A DNA stretch of 64,000 nt from Enterobacter kobei (GCF_001729765.1 NZ_CP017181.1:2108001-2172000), one strand, 5' to 3'. Numbered from the stretch's first letter, positions 42,023 to 50,838 are shown. The notes: generated by a model from the sequence alone, not told the origin. Numbers and translations: made by a program.

Positions 42023-42444
42023 CCTCGCGCATACAGCCGGGCAGTGACGTCATCGTCTGCGCGGAAATGGACGAACAGTGGGGATACGTCGGGGATAAAT
42101 CGCGCCAGCGCTGGCTGTTTTACGCGTATGACAGGCTCCGGAAGACGGTTGTTGCGCACGTATTCGGTGAACGCACTATGGCGACGCTGGGGCGTCTTAT
42201 GAGCCTGCTGTCACCCTTTGACGTGGTGATATGGATGACGGATGGCTGGCCGCTGTATGAATCCCGCCTGAAGGGAAAGCTGCACGTAATCAGCAAGCGA
42301 TATACGCAGCGAATTGAGCGGCATAACCTGAATCTGAGGCAGCACCTGGCACGGCTGGGACGGAAGTCGCTGTCGTTCTCAAAATCGGTGGAGCTGCATG
42401 ACAAAGTCATCGGGCATTATCTGAACATAAAACATTATCAATAA
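41941..42444 (+). CDS. insB: IS1 transposase part InsB (copy 3)
   Basis: 167-aa catalytic part of IS1 transposase, same sequence as in copy 2 and intact. Confidence 0.95.
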   Translation: MPGNRPHYGRWPQHDFPPFKKLRPQSVTSRIQPGSDVIVCAEMDEQWGYVGDKSRQRWLFYAYDRLRKTVVAHVFGERTMATLGRLMSLLSPFDVVIWMTDGWPLYESRLKGKLHVISKRYTQRIERHNLNLRQHLARLGRKSLSFSKSVELHDKVIGHYLNIKHYQ

Positions 42445-42634
42445 GTTGGAGTCATTACCTGTTTACGCTTGGAAAATATTACGAGCAAGAGGGCAGGGTA
42501 TTATTACCTCTCGCCGTTCAGGTACATCATTCTGTCTGCGATGGTTTCCATGTGGCAAGGTTTTTTAATGAGTTACAAGAGGTCTGCGATGCGTTACCAC
42601 AGCAGACCGGGCAACAGGAATGATGATGTGGCCA

Positions 42635-42949
42635 TCAGGCCGCTTTAACCGCCCTGATTTTTTTACTGTCAGCTGCACCTGACTCGGTTTTATCGTCAGC
42701 AGGGGTATCAAGAGCCGGGAGCTTACTGGTTCGCAAAATATGCTGCACGGCATCTTTCTGCTCGGCGAGATACAGGCCAAGATCTTCAGCCTGCGTTTCA
42801 TCCATCTGCATTCCGCTTTGCAAAAGCCAGTCGGTAAACGCCTCTGCCAAATCAAGCAGTTTGTCGTGAGCGTCAGCCTCTTTCTTACTGGCAAATGTCA
42901 TTTTCTCTTCACCTTTTCTTACGACAACATATTTTGTTTCAACAGCCAT
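42635..42949 (-). CDS. yebG: DNA-damage-inducible protein YebG
   Basis: 104-aa SOS protein of unknown molecular function. The N-terminal half (AVETKYVVVRKGEEKMTFAS, KKEADAHDKLLD) matches E. coli YebG; the C-terminal tail is Ala/Asp-rich and diverged. ATG 42949 has AGAGGT 6 bases upstream; a GTG one codon earlier is less likely. A strong LexA box lies 14-33 bp upstream. Confidence 0.92.
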   Translation of the reverse strand: MAVETKYVVVRKGEEKMTFASKKEADAHDKLLDLAEAFTDWLLQSGMQMDETQAEDLGLYLAEQKDAVQHILRTSKLPALDTPADDKTESGAADSKKIRAVKAA

Positions 42950-42962
42950 CACGCACCTCTCA

Positions 42963-42982
42963 TACTGTATTTATGTACAGTA
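42963..42982. promoter_or_regulatory. LexA (SOS) box of yebG
   Basis: TACTGTATTTATGTACAGTA contains CTGT-N8-ACAG, near the LexA consensus TACTGTATATATATACAGTA. It overlaps the expected promoter of yebG. Confidence 0.92.
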
Positions 42983-43018
42983 TAACAGAGGCCGGAAAAA
43001 GTTGCAGCAAAATGTGCG

Positions 43019-43372
43019 TTACGTGTGCGCCTGCTGGGTTTCACGGCAGGCCACACTGCGCCGCCATGCGCCTGGAGCCTGGCCATATTGCCGTTTAAAA
43101 CTGCGGTTGAAGGATTGCTGAGAGTCAAAACCCAACGCGATCGCCACGTTCAGAATCGGTTCGTCGCTGTGGGTTAAGCGCTCAACGGATTTTTGCAGCT
43201 TTTGCGCGCGAATGTATCCGGCGAGAGGGTAGCCTGTATGTTCTTTAAACAGTCGCTGAAGGTGCCATTTCGAATAGCCGGAGCGCCTGGCGACGGACTC
43301 AATATCCAGACGGCTATCAAGGTTGTTGTCGATCCAGTCGAGTAAATCATGCATAAATGCGCCCGTGTTCAT
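43019..43372 (-). CDS. rarA: AraC-family multidrug regulator RarA
   Basis: 117-aa single-domain AraC/XylS activator of the MarA/SoxS/RamA group. It carries two HTH motifs: LDIESVARRSGYSKWHLQRL and ILNVAIALGFDSQQSFNRSF. Matches RarA, which sits next to oqxAB in Klebsiella and Enterobacter and raises OqxAB efflux. ATG 43372 (MNTGAFMHDLLDWID) has GGAGG 7 bases upstream; the 16 preceding codons are unlikely. Divergent from oqxA. Confidence 0.95.
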   Translation of the reverse strand: MNTGAFMHDLLDWIDNNLDSRLDIESVARRSGYSKWHLQRLFKEHTGYPLAGYIRAQKLQKSVERLTHSDEPILNVAIALGFDSQQSFNRSFKRQYGQAPGAWRRSVACRETQQAHT

Positions 43373-43708
43373 CGGGTTACCTCCACGCAGCCTGTTAAAT
43401 GGTAACATTATCTGTTGCATTTAAAGGTGGCGCGTTTTTGCAGTAATTGCAAGTTTTATTGTTGCATTTAAATCCTTACCTGAAACGGGCCTTTTTAACA
43501 TCCGATCGAATAGCACATAAAGTGCAACAATTATTCTTGCACTTAGTTAAGCGCCTTCCTACAATCGCCGCGAATAGTGTATTCGCAACTGTTACAGTTT
43601 TGTGGCGATGAACGAAACAAATGGCCTTAAGCCAGCCCGGACAAAGGAAGTGGCGCGGTGCCTCCTGCCGCGTCTTGCCCGGCGGCTACAATTACCGGAA
43701 TAAAAATA
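43373..43708. other. 336-bp rarA-oqxA regulatory gap
   Basis: AT-rich divergent promoter region with repeated TTGCA/TGCAA words (for example GTTGCATTT at 43417 on the left and again near 43460, GTGCAACAA 43522-43530, CTTGCACTT 43546-43554). These are plausible sites for the OqxR repressor and RarA. No gene is seen in it. Confidence 0.55.
43510..43529 (+). promoter_or_regulatory. Candidate marbox upstream of oqxA
   Basis: ATAGCACATAAAGTGCAACA fits the 20-bp MarA/SoxS/RamA-type consensus (AYNGCACNNWNNRYYAAAYN) with about two mismatches in the right half. It lies 180 bp before the oqxA start, a reasonable place for RarA action. Confidence 0.45.
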
Positions 43709-44884
43709 ATGAGCCTGCAAAAAACCTGGGGAAACGAACCTCTGCATGCGCTGGGAGCGATATTGCTCTCCCTGTTGCTTGTCGGATGTGATAACAGCGT
43801 CGCGCAAAATGCTGCACCCCCTGCGCCCGCCGTCAATGCTGCTGATGTGGTTGTGAAATCCATTAGTCAGTGGGATAGCTTTAACGGCCGGATCGAAGCC
43901 GTGGAGAGCGTTCAGCTTCGCCCCCGCGTCTCTGGCTATATCGACAAAGTGAATTTCACCGACGGCCAGGAGGTGAAAAAGGGTGAGGTGCTGTTCACGA
44001 TTGATGACAGAACCTATCGTGCCGCGCTGGAGCAGGCGCAGGCGACGCTGGAGAGAGCCAAAACGCAGGCCAGCCTGGCACGAAGCGAGGCTAACCGTAC
44101 CGATAAACTCATCAATACCAACCTGGTATCCCGTGAAGAGTGGGAGCAGCGCCGTGCGGCCGCCATTCAGGCGCAGGCCGATATTCGCGCCGCGCAGGCT
44201 GCGGTAGACGCCGCTCAGCTTAACCTCGATTTCACGAAAGTAACGGCACCGATTGATGGCCGCGCCAGCCGCGCGTTGATCACCAGCGGTAATCTGGTCA
44301 CGGCGGGCGACAGCGCCAGCGTGCTGACAACGCTGGTCTCGCAGAAGACGGTGTACGTCTACTTTGACGTGGATGAGTCAACCTACCTCCACTATCAAAA
44401 CCTCGCCCGCAGAGGGCAGGGGGCGTCCAGCAATCACACTGCACTACCGGTTGAAATTGGCCTGGCGGGTGAGGAAGGGTATCCCCATCAGGGCAAAGTG
44501 GATTTCCTGGATAATCAGCTGGCGCCGAGTACCGGTACGATCCGTATGCGCGCGCTGCTGGATAACGCGCAGCGTCAGTTCACGCCGGGCCTTTTCGCTC
44601 GCGTTCGCCTGCCGGGCAGCGCTGAATTCCAGGCCACGCTTATTGACGACAAAGCGGTGCTGACCGATCAGGATCGCAAATATGTTTATATCGTGGATAA
44701 AGAGGGCAAAGCACAGCGACGCGATATTACGCCAGGGCGCCTGGCGGACGGCTTACGCATCGTGCAGCAGGGGCTGAAACCCGGCGATAAAGTCATCGTC
44801 GATGGTTTACAAAAAGTGTTTATGCCGGGTATGCCGGTTAACGCGAAAACCGTCGCCATGACCGCCAGCACCGCCCTCAACTGA
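43709..44884 (+). CDS. oqxA: Multidrug efflux adaptor OqxA
   Basis: 391-aa periplasmic membrane-fusion protein of the OqxAB RND pump (quinoxalines, quinolones, chloramphenicol). A lipoprotein-type signal with lipobox LLLVGC is at about residues 22-27, then the lipoyl/barrel-sandwich halves (VQLRPRVSGYIDKVNFTDGQ; TKVTAPIDGRASRALITSGN) around an alpha-hairpin at ~100-160. ATG 43709 (MSLQKTWGNE) matches known OqxA. 24 bp before oqxB. Confidence 0.97.
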   Translation: MSLQKTWGNEPLHALGAILLSLLLVGCDNSVAQNAAPPAPAVNAADVVVKSISQWDSFNGRIEAVESVQLRPRVSGYIDKVNFTDGQEVKKGEVLFTIDDRTYRAALEQAQATLERAKTQASLARSEANRTDKLINTNLVSREEWEQRRAAAIQAQADIRAAQAAVDAAQLNLDFTKVTAPIDGRASRALITSGNLVTAGDSASVLTTLVSQKTVYVYFDVDESTYLHYQNLARRGQGASSNHTALPVEIGLAGEEGYPHQGKVDFLDNQLAPSTGTIRMRALLDNAQRQFTPGLFARVRLPGSAEFQATLIDDKAVLTDQDRKYVYIVDKEGKAQRRDITPGRLADGLRIVQQGLKPGDKVIVDGLQKVFMPGMPVNAKTVAMTASTALN

Positions 44885-44908
44885 TCATCTGACCTGAGAA
44901 TCCTACCC

Positions 44909-47900
44909 ATGGACTTTTCCCGCTTTTTTATCGACAGGCCGATTTTCGCTGCCGTCCTGTCGATTCTGATTTTTATCACAGGATTAATCGCCATCCCGCT
45001 GTTGCCGGTGAGCGAATACCCTGATGTCGTACCGCCAAGCGTGCAGGTGCGCGCGGAGTACCCGGGCGCCAACCCGAAAGTGATTGCTGAGACCGTGGCG
45101 ACGCCGCTGGAAGAGGCGATTAACGGCGTTGAGAACATGATGTACATGAAATCCGTCGCGGGTTCTGATGGCGTGCTGGTGACGACCGTCACTTTCCGTC
45201 CGGGAACCGACCCGGATCAGGCGCAGGTTCAGGTACAAAACCGCGTGGCGCAGGCCGAGGCGCGTCTGCCGGAGGATGTGCGCCGTCTGGGCATCACGAC
45301 GCAGAAACAGTCTCCTACGCTGACCCTGGTGGTGCATCTGTTTTCGCCTGGCGGTAAATACGACTCTCTGTATATGCGCAACTACGCCACGCTGAAAGTG
45401 AAGGACGAACTGGCGCGTCTGCCCGGTGTCGGCCAGATCCAGATTTTTGGCTCAGGCGAATACGCGATGCGCGTCTGGCTGGATCCCAATAAAGTAGCGG
45501 CGCGCGGGCTGACCGCCTCGGATGTCGTCACGGCGATGCAGGAGCAAAACGTGCAGGTATCGGCCGGGCAGCTGGGCGCCGAGCCGCTGCCGAAGGAGAG
45601 CGATTTCCTGATCTCCATTAACGCCCAGGGGCGTCTGCATACCGAAGAAGAGTTTGGCAATATCATTCTCAAAACGTCTCAGGACGGGTCGCTGGTACGC
45701 CTGCGCGACGTGGCGCGTATTGAAATGGGATCGGGCAGCTATGCGTTGCGTTCGCAGCTTAACAATAAAGACGCGGTCGGGATCGGTATCTTCCAGTCTC
45801 CTGGCGCAAACGCCATCGATCTGTCTAACGCGGTGCGCGCTAAAATGGCGGAACTGTCCACCCGTTTCCCGGAAGATATGAAGTGGGCGGCACCTTACGA
45901 TCCGACGGTATTCGTGCGCGATTCCATCCGTGCGGTGGTGCAAACGCTGCTGGAAGCGGTAGTGCTGGTCGTACTGGTAGTGATCCTCTTCCTCCAAACC
46001 TGGCGTGCGTCGATCATTCCGCTGATCGCGGTGCCGGTTTCGGTCGTGGGGACGTTCAGCGTTCTCTACCTGCTGGGCTTTTCGCTTAATACCCTGAGTT
46101 TGTTCGGGCTGGTATTGGCTATCGGTATCGTGGTGGATGATGCCATCGTGGTGGTGGAAAACGTCGAGCGAAATATCGAAGAGGGGCTTGCTCCGCTTGC
46201 GGCGGCGCATCAGGCGATGCGTGAAGTGTCCGGGCCGATTATCGCGATTGCGCTGGTATTGTGCGCGGTGTTTGTGCCGATGGCGTTCCTTTCTGGCGTC
46301 ACCGGCCAGTTCTACAAACAGTTTGCGGTAACGATTGCCATTTCGACGGTGATCTCCGCTATCAACTCGCTGACGCTCTCACCAGCGCTGGCTGCTCTGC
46401 TGTTAAAACCGCACGGCGCACCGAAAGATTTCCCGACCCGGCTTATCGATCGTCTGTTCGGCTGGATTTTCCGACCGTTTAACCGCTTTTTCCATCGTAG
46501 CTCGACTGGCTATCAGGGGCTGGTGGGTAAAACGCTCGGCCGACGTGGCGCGGTGTTTGTGGTGTATCTGCTGCTGCTGTGTGCCGCAGGCGTCATGTTT
46601 AAAGCGGTTCCCGGTGGCTTTATTCCGACACAGGATAAGCTGTACCTGATTGGTGGCGTGAAAATGCCCGAAGGCTCGTCGCTGGCGCGTACTGATGCGG
46701 TGATCCGCAAAATGAGCGAAATCGGGATGAATACCGAAGGCGTGGACTATGCGGTTGCTTTCCCGGGTCTGAATGCGCTGCAGTTCACCAATACGCCGAA
46801 CACCGGAACGGTCTTCTTTGGCCTGAAGCCGTTCGACCAGCGTAAACACAGTGCTGCGGAAATTAACGCTGAAATCAACGCGAAAATTGCGCAAATCCAG
46901 CAGGGCTTTGGCTTCTCCATTCTGCCGCCGCCGATTTTGGGGCTGGGGCAGGGGTCGGGTTATTCCCTGTACATTCAGGATCGTGCCGGTCTTGGCTATG
47001 GCGCATTGCAGAACGCGGTGAATACCATGTCCGGTGCGATTATGCAGACGCCGGGGATGCATTTCCCGATCTCGACCTACCAGGCCAACGTTCCACAGCT
47101 GGACGTGCAGGTTGACCGTGACAAGGCGAAAGCGCAGGGCGTGTCGCTGACCGATCTGTTCGGTACGCTGCAAACCTATCTGGGCTCGTCTTATGTGAAT
47201 GACTTCAACCAGTTCGGGCGTACCTGGCGTGTAATGGCGCAGGCCGACGGACCGTACCGCGAGAGCGTGGAGGATATTGCGAACTTACGTACCCGTAATA
47301 ACCAGGGTGAAATGGTGCCGATTGGCAGTATGGTTAAGATCAGCACTACCTACGGGCCGGATCCGGTGATCCGCTACAATGGCTACCCGGCGGCTGACCT
47401 GATTGGCGATGCCGACCCGCGCGTACTCTCCTCCGCCCAGGCGATGACGCAGCTGGAAGGTATGTCTAAGCAGATATTGCCGAACGGAATGAATATTGAA
47501 TGGACGGATCTGAGCTTCCAGCAGGCGACACAAGGTAATACGGCGCTGATCGTCTTCCCGGTCGCGGTGCTGCTGGCCTTCCTGGTGCTGGCGGCACTGT
47601 ATGAAAGCTGGACGCTGCCGCTGGCGGTGATCCTTATCGTGCCGATGACAATGTTGTCCGCGCTGTTTGGCGTCTGGCTGACCGGTGGTGATAACAATGT
47701 GTTCGTGCAGGTAGGGCTGGTGGTACTGATGGGGCTGGCGTGTAAAAACGCGATTCTTATCGTGGAGTTTGCCCGCGAGCTGGAAATTCAGGGCAAAGGT
47801 ATCATGGAAGCCGCGCTGGAGGCCTGCCGCCTGCGTTTACGCCCGATTGTGATGACCTCCATTGCCTTCATCGCCGGAACCATTCCGCTGATCCTTGGCC

Positions 47901-48061
47901 ACGGCGCGGGCGCAGAAGTGCGCGGTGTCACCGGGATTACGGTCTTCTCCGGGATGCTGGGCGTCACGTTGTTTGGTCTGTTCCTGACGCCGGTGTTTTA
48001 CGTGACGCTGCGTAAATTCGTTACGCGCGGTAAAGAGGAAAGGGACGTTCTGCCTGCATAG
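44909..48061 (+). CDS. oqxB: RND multidrug efflux pump OqxB
   Basis: 1050-aa inner-membrane RND transporter, the drug/proton antiporter of OqxAB. It begins MDFSRFFIDRPIFAAVLSIL (TM1). The proton-relay Asp pair is in AIGIVVDDAIVVVENVERN (TM4) and a second-half helix reads VLMGLACKNAILIVEFAREL. About 12 TM helices and two large periplasmic loops are evident. No frame breaks. It ends before a strong terminator. Confidence 0.98.
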   Translation: MDFSRFFIDRPIFAAVLSILIFITGLIAIPLLPVSEYPDVVPPSVQVRAEYPGANPKVIAETVATPLEEAINGVENMMYMKSVAGSDGVLVTTVTFRPGTDPDQAQVQVQNRVAQAEARLPEDVRRLGITTQKQSPTLTLVVHLFSPGGKYDSLYMRNYATLKVKDELARLPGVGQIQIFGSGEYAMRVWLDPNKVAARGLTASDVVTAMQEQNVQVSAGQLGAEPLPKESDFLISINAQGRLHTEEEFGNIILKTSQDGSLVRLRDVARIEMGSGSYALRSQLNNKDAVGIGIFQSPGANAIDLSNAVRAKMAELSTRFPEDMKWAAPYDPTVFVRDSIRAVVQTLLEAVVLVVLVVILFLQTWRASIIPLIAVPVSVVGTFSVLYLLGFSLNTLSLFGLVLAIGIVVDDAIVVVENVERNIEEGLAPLAAAHQAMREVSGPIIAIALVLCAVFVPMAFLSGVTGQFYKQFAVTIAISTVISAINSLTLSPALAALLLKPHGAPKDFPTRLIDRLFGWIFRPFNRFFHRSSTGYQGLVGKTLGRRGAVFVVYLLLLCAAGVMFKAVPGGFIPTQDKLYLIGGVKMPEGSSLARTDAVIRKMSEIGMNTEGVDYAVAFPGLNALQFTNTPNTGTVFFGLKPFDQRKHSAAEINAEINAKIAQIQQGFGFSILPPPILGLGQGSGYSLYIQDRAGLGYGALQNAVNTMSGAIMQTPGMHFPISTYQANVPQLDVQVDRDKAKAQGVSLTDLFGTLQTYLGSSYVNDFNQFGRTWRVMAQADGPYRESVEDIANLRTRNNQGEMVPIGSMVKISTTYGPDPVIRYNGYPAADLIGDADPRVLSSAQAMTQLEGMSKQILPNGMNIEWTDLSFQQATQGNTALIVFPVAVLLAFLVLAALYESWTLPLAVILIVPMTMLSALFGVWLTGGDNNVFVQVGLVVLMGLACKNAILIVEFARELEIQGKGIMEAALEACRLRLRPIVMTSIAFIAGTIPLILGHGAGAEVRGVTGITVFSGMLGVTLFGLFLTPVFYVTLRKFVTRGKEERDVLPA

Positions 48062-48077
48062 GGATGTTGCAGAAAAC

Positions 48078-48111
48078 AAAAAAGCGCCTTCACAGTAAGG
48101 CGCTTTTTTTT
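48078..48111. terminator. Bidirectional terminator between oqxB and oqxR
   Basis: Stem AAAAAGCGCCTT (to 48090) / AAGGCGCTTTTT (from 48097) with loop CACAGT and a T8 run. It lies between convergent oqxB and oqxR and works for both. Confidence 0.92.
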
Positions 48112-48127
48112 CACATCAGATCAATCG

Positions 48128-48607
48128 TTAAAACGTTTCTTTATACTGGGCCATAAGCTCAGGTACCGGATCGCAGCCGCTGCTATCGGCTTTTTTGACC
48201 TCTTCCAGCGCGCTTGCCACGGTGTGTCGGGCTAATACCGCCAGCGAAGCCTGCTCAGCTTCTTCGGATACCGATTTAAAGTACCAGCAGGCGTTAGCGC
48301 TGACCACACAGCGAGCCGGTACGTCAGGACGCGACGCCCACAGCTTTTTATCTTCAGTGACCGAAAGGTAGATGTCACGCAGGGTGATCTCTTCCGGTGG
48401 GCGCCCAAGATGAATGGAGCCGTTACGGCCAAGCGTGGAGACGATAATCCCGTCACGCGTAAGGGGAACCATCAATTTGCGGATAAAGCTCGGGTTGGCT
48501 TCCAGGCCGTAGGCCAGAACGCCACTCGTCGAACGTTTACCTAATTGCTCCGCCATCGCTACGCTGAGGACCATCTGCAAAGCTGTCGGGAAGCGGTAAT
48601 CTAACAT
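48128..48607 (-). CDS. oqxR: Rrf2-family repressor OqxR
   Basis: 159-aa Rrf2-type repressor of oqxAB. N-terminal winged HTH (RFPTALQMVLSVAMAEQLGK; TSGVLAYGLEANPSFIRKLM). ATG 48607 (MLDYRFPTALQM) matches OqxR; a longer in-frame extension upstream is AT-rich and promoter-like. It is convergent with oqxB, the standard locus layout. Apparently intact, so no sign of mutation-driven oqxAB overexpression. Confidence 0.93.
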   Translation of the reverse strand: MLDYRFPTALQMVLSVAMAEQLGKRSTSGVLAYGLEANPSFIRKLMVPLTRDGIIVSTLGRNGSIHLGRPPEEITLRDIYLSVTEDKKLWASRPDVPARCVVSANACWYFKSVSEEAEQASLAVLARHTVASALEEVKKADSSGCDPVPELMAQYKETF

Positions 48608-48748
48608 TTCTCTGTCCTGGGTCGCGGTGAATCTTGTTCTTTTTGGCACCGCAGAGGTGAATAAGCAATAAACAACAATATAACAAATAGGGTAATTTTT
48701 TTGAAGCAATCTGCGGCATTTGCGATCAAACACCCTGTTCTGGTTTAG

Positions 48749-49050
48749 CTAAACGTGCGGTTCGGGAAGGCAACCGTCACCTGGAGGCCACCTTCTGCGG
48801 ACGCACTCAGGGCTGTACTTCACGGCATTTTCAATGAGATTGTCTATCAGCGATATCAAACTTTGCCTGACGCCGCTAATCCGGATGTTCTTCTCGGCGA
48901 AGAATTCCAGTTCAATTCTGCGCGCTGAGGCTAACGGTTCCAGCTCGGCCATTCGCTCCGGTATGAGCGACGTTAGCGGCACGGACTCCGTCGCGGCGTC
49001 AATGCGCGCCTCACTATGCTGCGGTACGGCTTTTAAGGGGGAGAGATCGT
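48749..49050 (-). pseudogene. Histidine kinase remnant
   Basis: About 85 readable codons match the region just before and including the N-box of a sensor kinase (VRQSLISLIDNLIENAVKYSP). Directly after it the frame shifts and a short C-terminal-looking end (GGLQVTVAFPN) follows, so the G boxes of the ATP site are deleted. The sensor and dimerisation parts are also absent. It abuts a MipA fragment on the opposite strand. Non-functional. Confidence 0.72.
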
Positions 49051-49350
49051 CAGGTGTGCGTAAAATGCGGAGCGCTGGCGCTGACCGGCAGTTGGGGCTC
49101 CAGCAAGTATATGCAAACGTATTACGGCGTGAGCGATGCCCAGTCGGCGGCATCGGGGTTTGCCCGACATGACGCCGGCGCAGGGATTTACGCCTGGTCG
49201 ATGGATCTTGACTGGAACCACAAGCTCACCGCCCGCTGGAGCGTGCTTGCCGCAGCGGGCGTAACGCAGTTGACGGGAGAGGCAGGCGATAACCCGATTG
49301 TGTAACGAAAAACGTCGCCCACGGGGAGTTTGAAAGTGACGTATCTTATC
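49051..49350 (+). pseudogene. MipA/OmpV-family outer-membrane protein remnant
   Basis: C-terminal ~85-95 codons of a MipA/OmpV-type beta-barrel: ALTGSWGSSKYMQTYYGVSD, then ASGFARHDAGAGIYAWSMDL, then GEAGDNPIV. A TAA at 49303-49305 interrupts what should continue as (K)RKTSPTGSLKVTY. No start, signal peptide or N-terminal strands. It begins where the kinase remnant ends, so both are products of one deletion. Confidence 0.72.
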
Positions 49351-49570
49351 TCATTAATACCTGAAACAGCTGAACAAAGATATATATTGTCGCTGCCACT
49401 TGTATCGTCCGGAACCCCCATCTGAAATAGCGCCATTCATGGCGTTCTCTGGCATCAGCTGCTTCAATAGCGGGGTCAGAACATTTTCTTTTCCTGGCCC
49501 TGAATGCACTGATTATCCACAAGATGAGAAGAAAGATGACGATGGTTTTCTCAAGGATTGGATTACCCAC
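49346..49570 (-). CDS. Possible small membrane protein
   Basis: A 74-codon frame from GTG 49570 (GGAG about 10 bases upstream) encodes two hydrophobic segments (KTIVIFLLILWIISAF and TIQVAATIYIFVQLFQVL) around a charged middle (ARERHEWRYFRWG). No ATG is available and I do not recognise a family. It lies in the AT-rich island beside the asd homologue. Uncertain. Confidence 0.35.
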   Translation of the reverse strand: MGNPILEKTIVIFLLILWIISAFRARKRKCSDPAIEAADARERHEWRYFRWGFRTIQVAATIYIFVQLFQVLMR

Positions 49571-49719
49571 AAAATGTGACTCCGTCCTGCCCGCGGTTAC
49601 AAGCAGGATGGATGAACTACCTTCACATAGCAACCACTAAATGTAGGGGTAATATTCGTTTTCGCTCTGGTGGATTTGCAGTGATTCCGTCACGAGATGT
49701 TTTACTCGTAAAATTCGAC

Positions 49720-50838
49720 TTATATTTTGCCAAGCAAAATATTCAACATCCGGCGCAACGGTTCTGCCGCCCCCCATAATAGCTGATCGCCCACCGTCAG
49801 AACCGAGTAAATAGGGTCATTATTCAGGGACATTTTTTTGTAACGGCCAACGCCAACCTGCAGCGAACCGCTGATGTAAGCTGGGGTCAATCGACTGACA
49901 CTTTCATCCTTGTTATTGGGTACGTAGTTAACCCAGGGGTGGGAATGCGTTACTAAGCTTGCGAATTCTTTTTCGCTGACTTCACGCTTGAGCTTCAGGG
50001 TGATGGCAGCACTATGGCACCGGATCACGCCGACACGAATACACAAACCGTTTACCGGGATTGTACCTGGAGAAAGCCCAAGAATCTTGTTCGTTTCTGC
50101 CTCACCTTTCCACTCTTCGCGGCTATTCCCATCGCCTAAATCGCTATCAATCCATGGAATGATGCTGCCCATAAGAGGTATGCCGAAATTCTGGATGGGC
50201 ATGTCAGCACTGTTAATAAGCTCACTGACTTTATTGACTAAAGGAAGCACCGATCCTGATGACATGAGTTCATCTGAGGATAAATGCTGGCTGATATATG
50301 CGCTTTGAGCGATTAATTCTCTAACATATTTAGCCCCTGCACCTGATGCAGACTGATACGTCATTACGCTCATCCATTCGATTAAGTCAGCCTTTATCAG
50401 TCCAGCAAGCCCCATAAGACTCAGGGTGATGGAGCAGTTGCCACCAACAAAAAGTTTAATTCCTTCTTTGATTGCACGATCAATATTAGAACGATTGACG
50501 GGGTCGAGAATAATACAGGCTTTCTCATCCATCCGTAACGCTGAGGCCGCATCAATCCAGTAGCCTTTCCAGCCATGATCAATCAAATCAGGATATATTG
50601 CTTTAGTATAATCACCGCCCTGACAGGTTATAATGATATCCATTTCGGACAGGGCATTGATTGAATTAGCATCTTTTAGCATATAGCCGACGCCACCAAT
50701 GACAGGACCGGCGGCACCTGCACTTGAAGTACTGTAAAAATGCACAGAAATACCGTCGAAGTCGTTCTCTTCGACCATTCGCTGTAACAAAACAGAACCT
50801 ACCATTCCTCGCCAACCGACGATGCCAACCTGCTTCAT
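49720..50838 (-). CDS. Aspartate-semialdehyde dehydrogenase paralogue
   Basis: 372-aa homologue of Asd, which reduces aspartyl phosphate to aspartate semialdehyde on the way to lysine, threonine, methionine and DAP. NADP-binding GWRGMVGSVLLQRMVEE at the N-terminus, catalytic Cys in VGGNCSITLSLM, substrate-binding QSASGAGAKYVREL and the C-terminal VGDQLLWGAAEPLRRML are all present. It is clearly more divergent from E. coli Asd than other genes here are from their counterparts, and is AT-rich. It is therefore probably an acquired second copy rather than the housekeeping gene. Confidence 0.88.
   Translation of the reverse strand: MKQVGIVGWRGMVGSVLLQRMVEENDFDGISVHFYSTSSAGAAGPVIGGVGYMLKDANSINALSEMDIIITCQGGDYTKAIYPDLIDHGWKGYWIDAASALRMDEKACIILDPVNRSNIDRAIKEGIKLFVGGNCSITLSLMGLAGLIKADLIEWMSVMTYQSASGAGAKYVRELIAQSAYISQHLSSDELMSSGSVLPLVNKVSELINSADMPIQNFGIPLMGSIIPWIDSDLGDGNSREEWKGEAETNKILGLSPGTIPVNGLCIRVGVIRCHSAAITLKLKREVSEKEFASLVTHSHPWVNYVPNNKDESVSRLTPAYISGSLQVGVGRYKKMSLNNDPIYSVLTVGDQLLWGAAEPLRRMLNILLGKI

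Larger units (their letters stand above)
41692..42459 (+). mobile_element. IS1 copy 3 (768 bp) in cat
   Basis: Complete IS1, by eye identical to copy 2 and in the same orientation. It is flanked by a perfect 9-bp duplication TGTTTACGC (41683-41691 and 42460-42468), so this is a simple insertion, probably recent. Confidence 0.98.
41172..42623 (+). pseudogene. cat: Type A chloramphenicol acetyltransferase split by IS1
   Basis: The 5' part (41172-41691, [20 protein letters not shown] to NFFAPMFTR) and the 3' part (42469-42623) together make a 224-codon CAT. The second piece ([20 protein letters not shown], then the catalytic [11 protein letters not shown]) continues exactly in frame once IS1 and one copy of the 9-bp duplication are removed. 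CAT acetylates chloramphenicol with acetyl-CoA; loss of the C-terminal catalytic histidine inactivates it. AT-rich relative to its neighbours. Confidence 0.93.

Noticed and set aside
14151..42459. IS1 copies 2 and 3 as ends of a composite transposon
   Set aside because: Copy 3 has its own target duplication, copy 2 has none, and most DNA between them is conserved chromosomal backbone.
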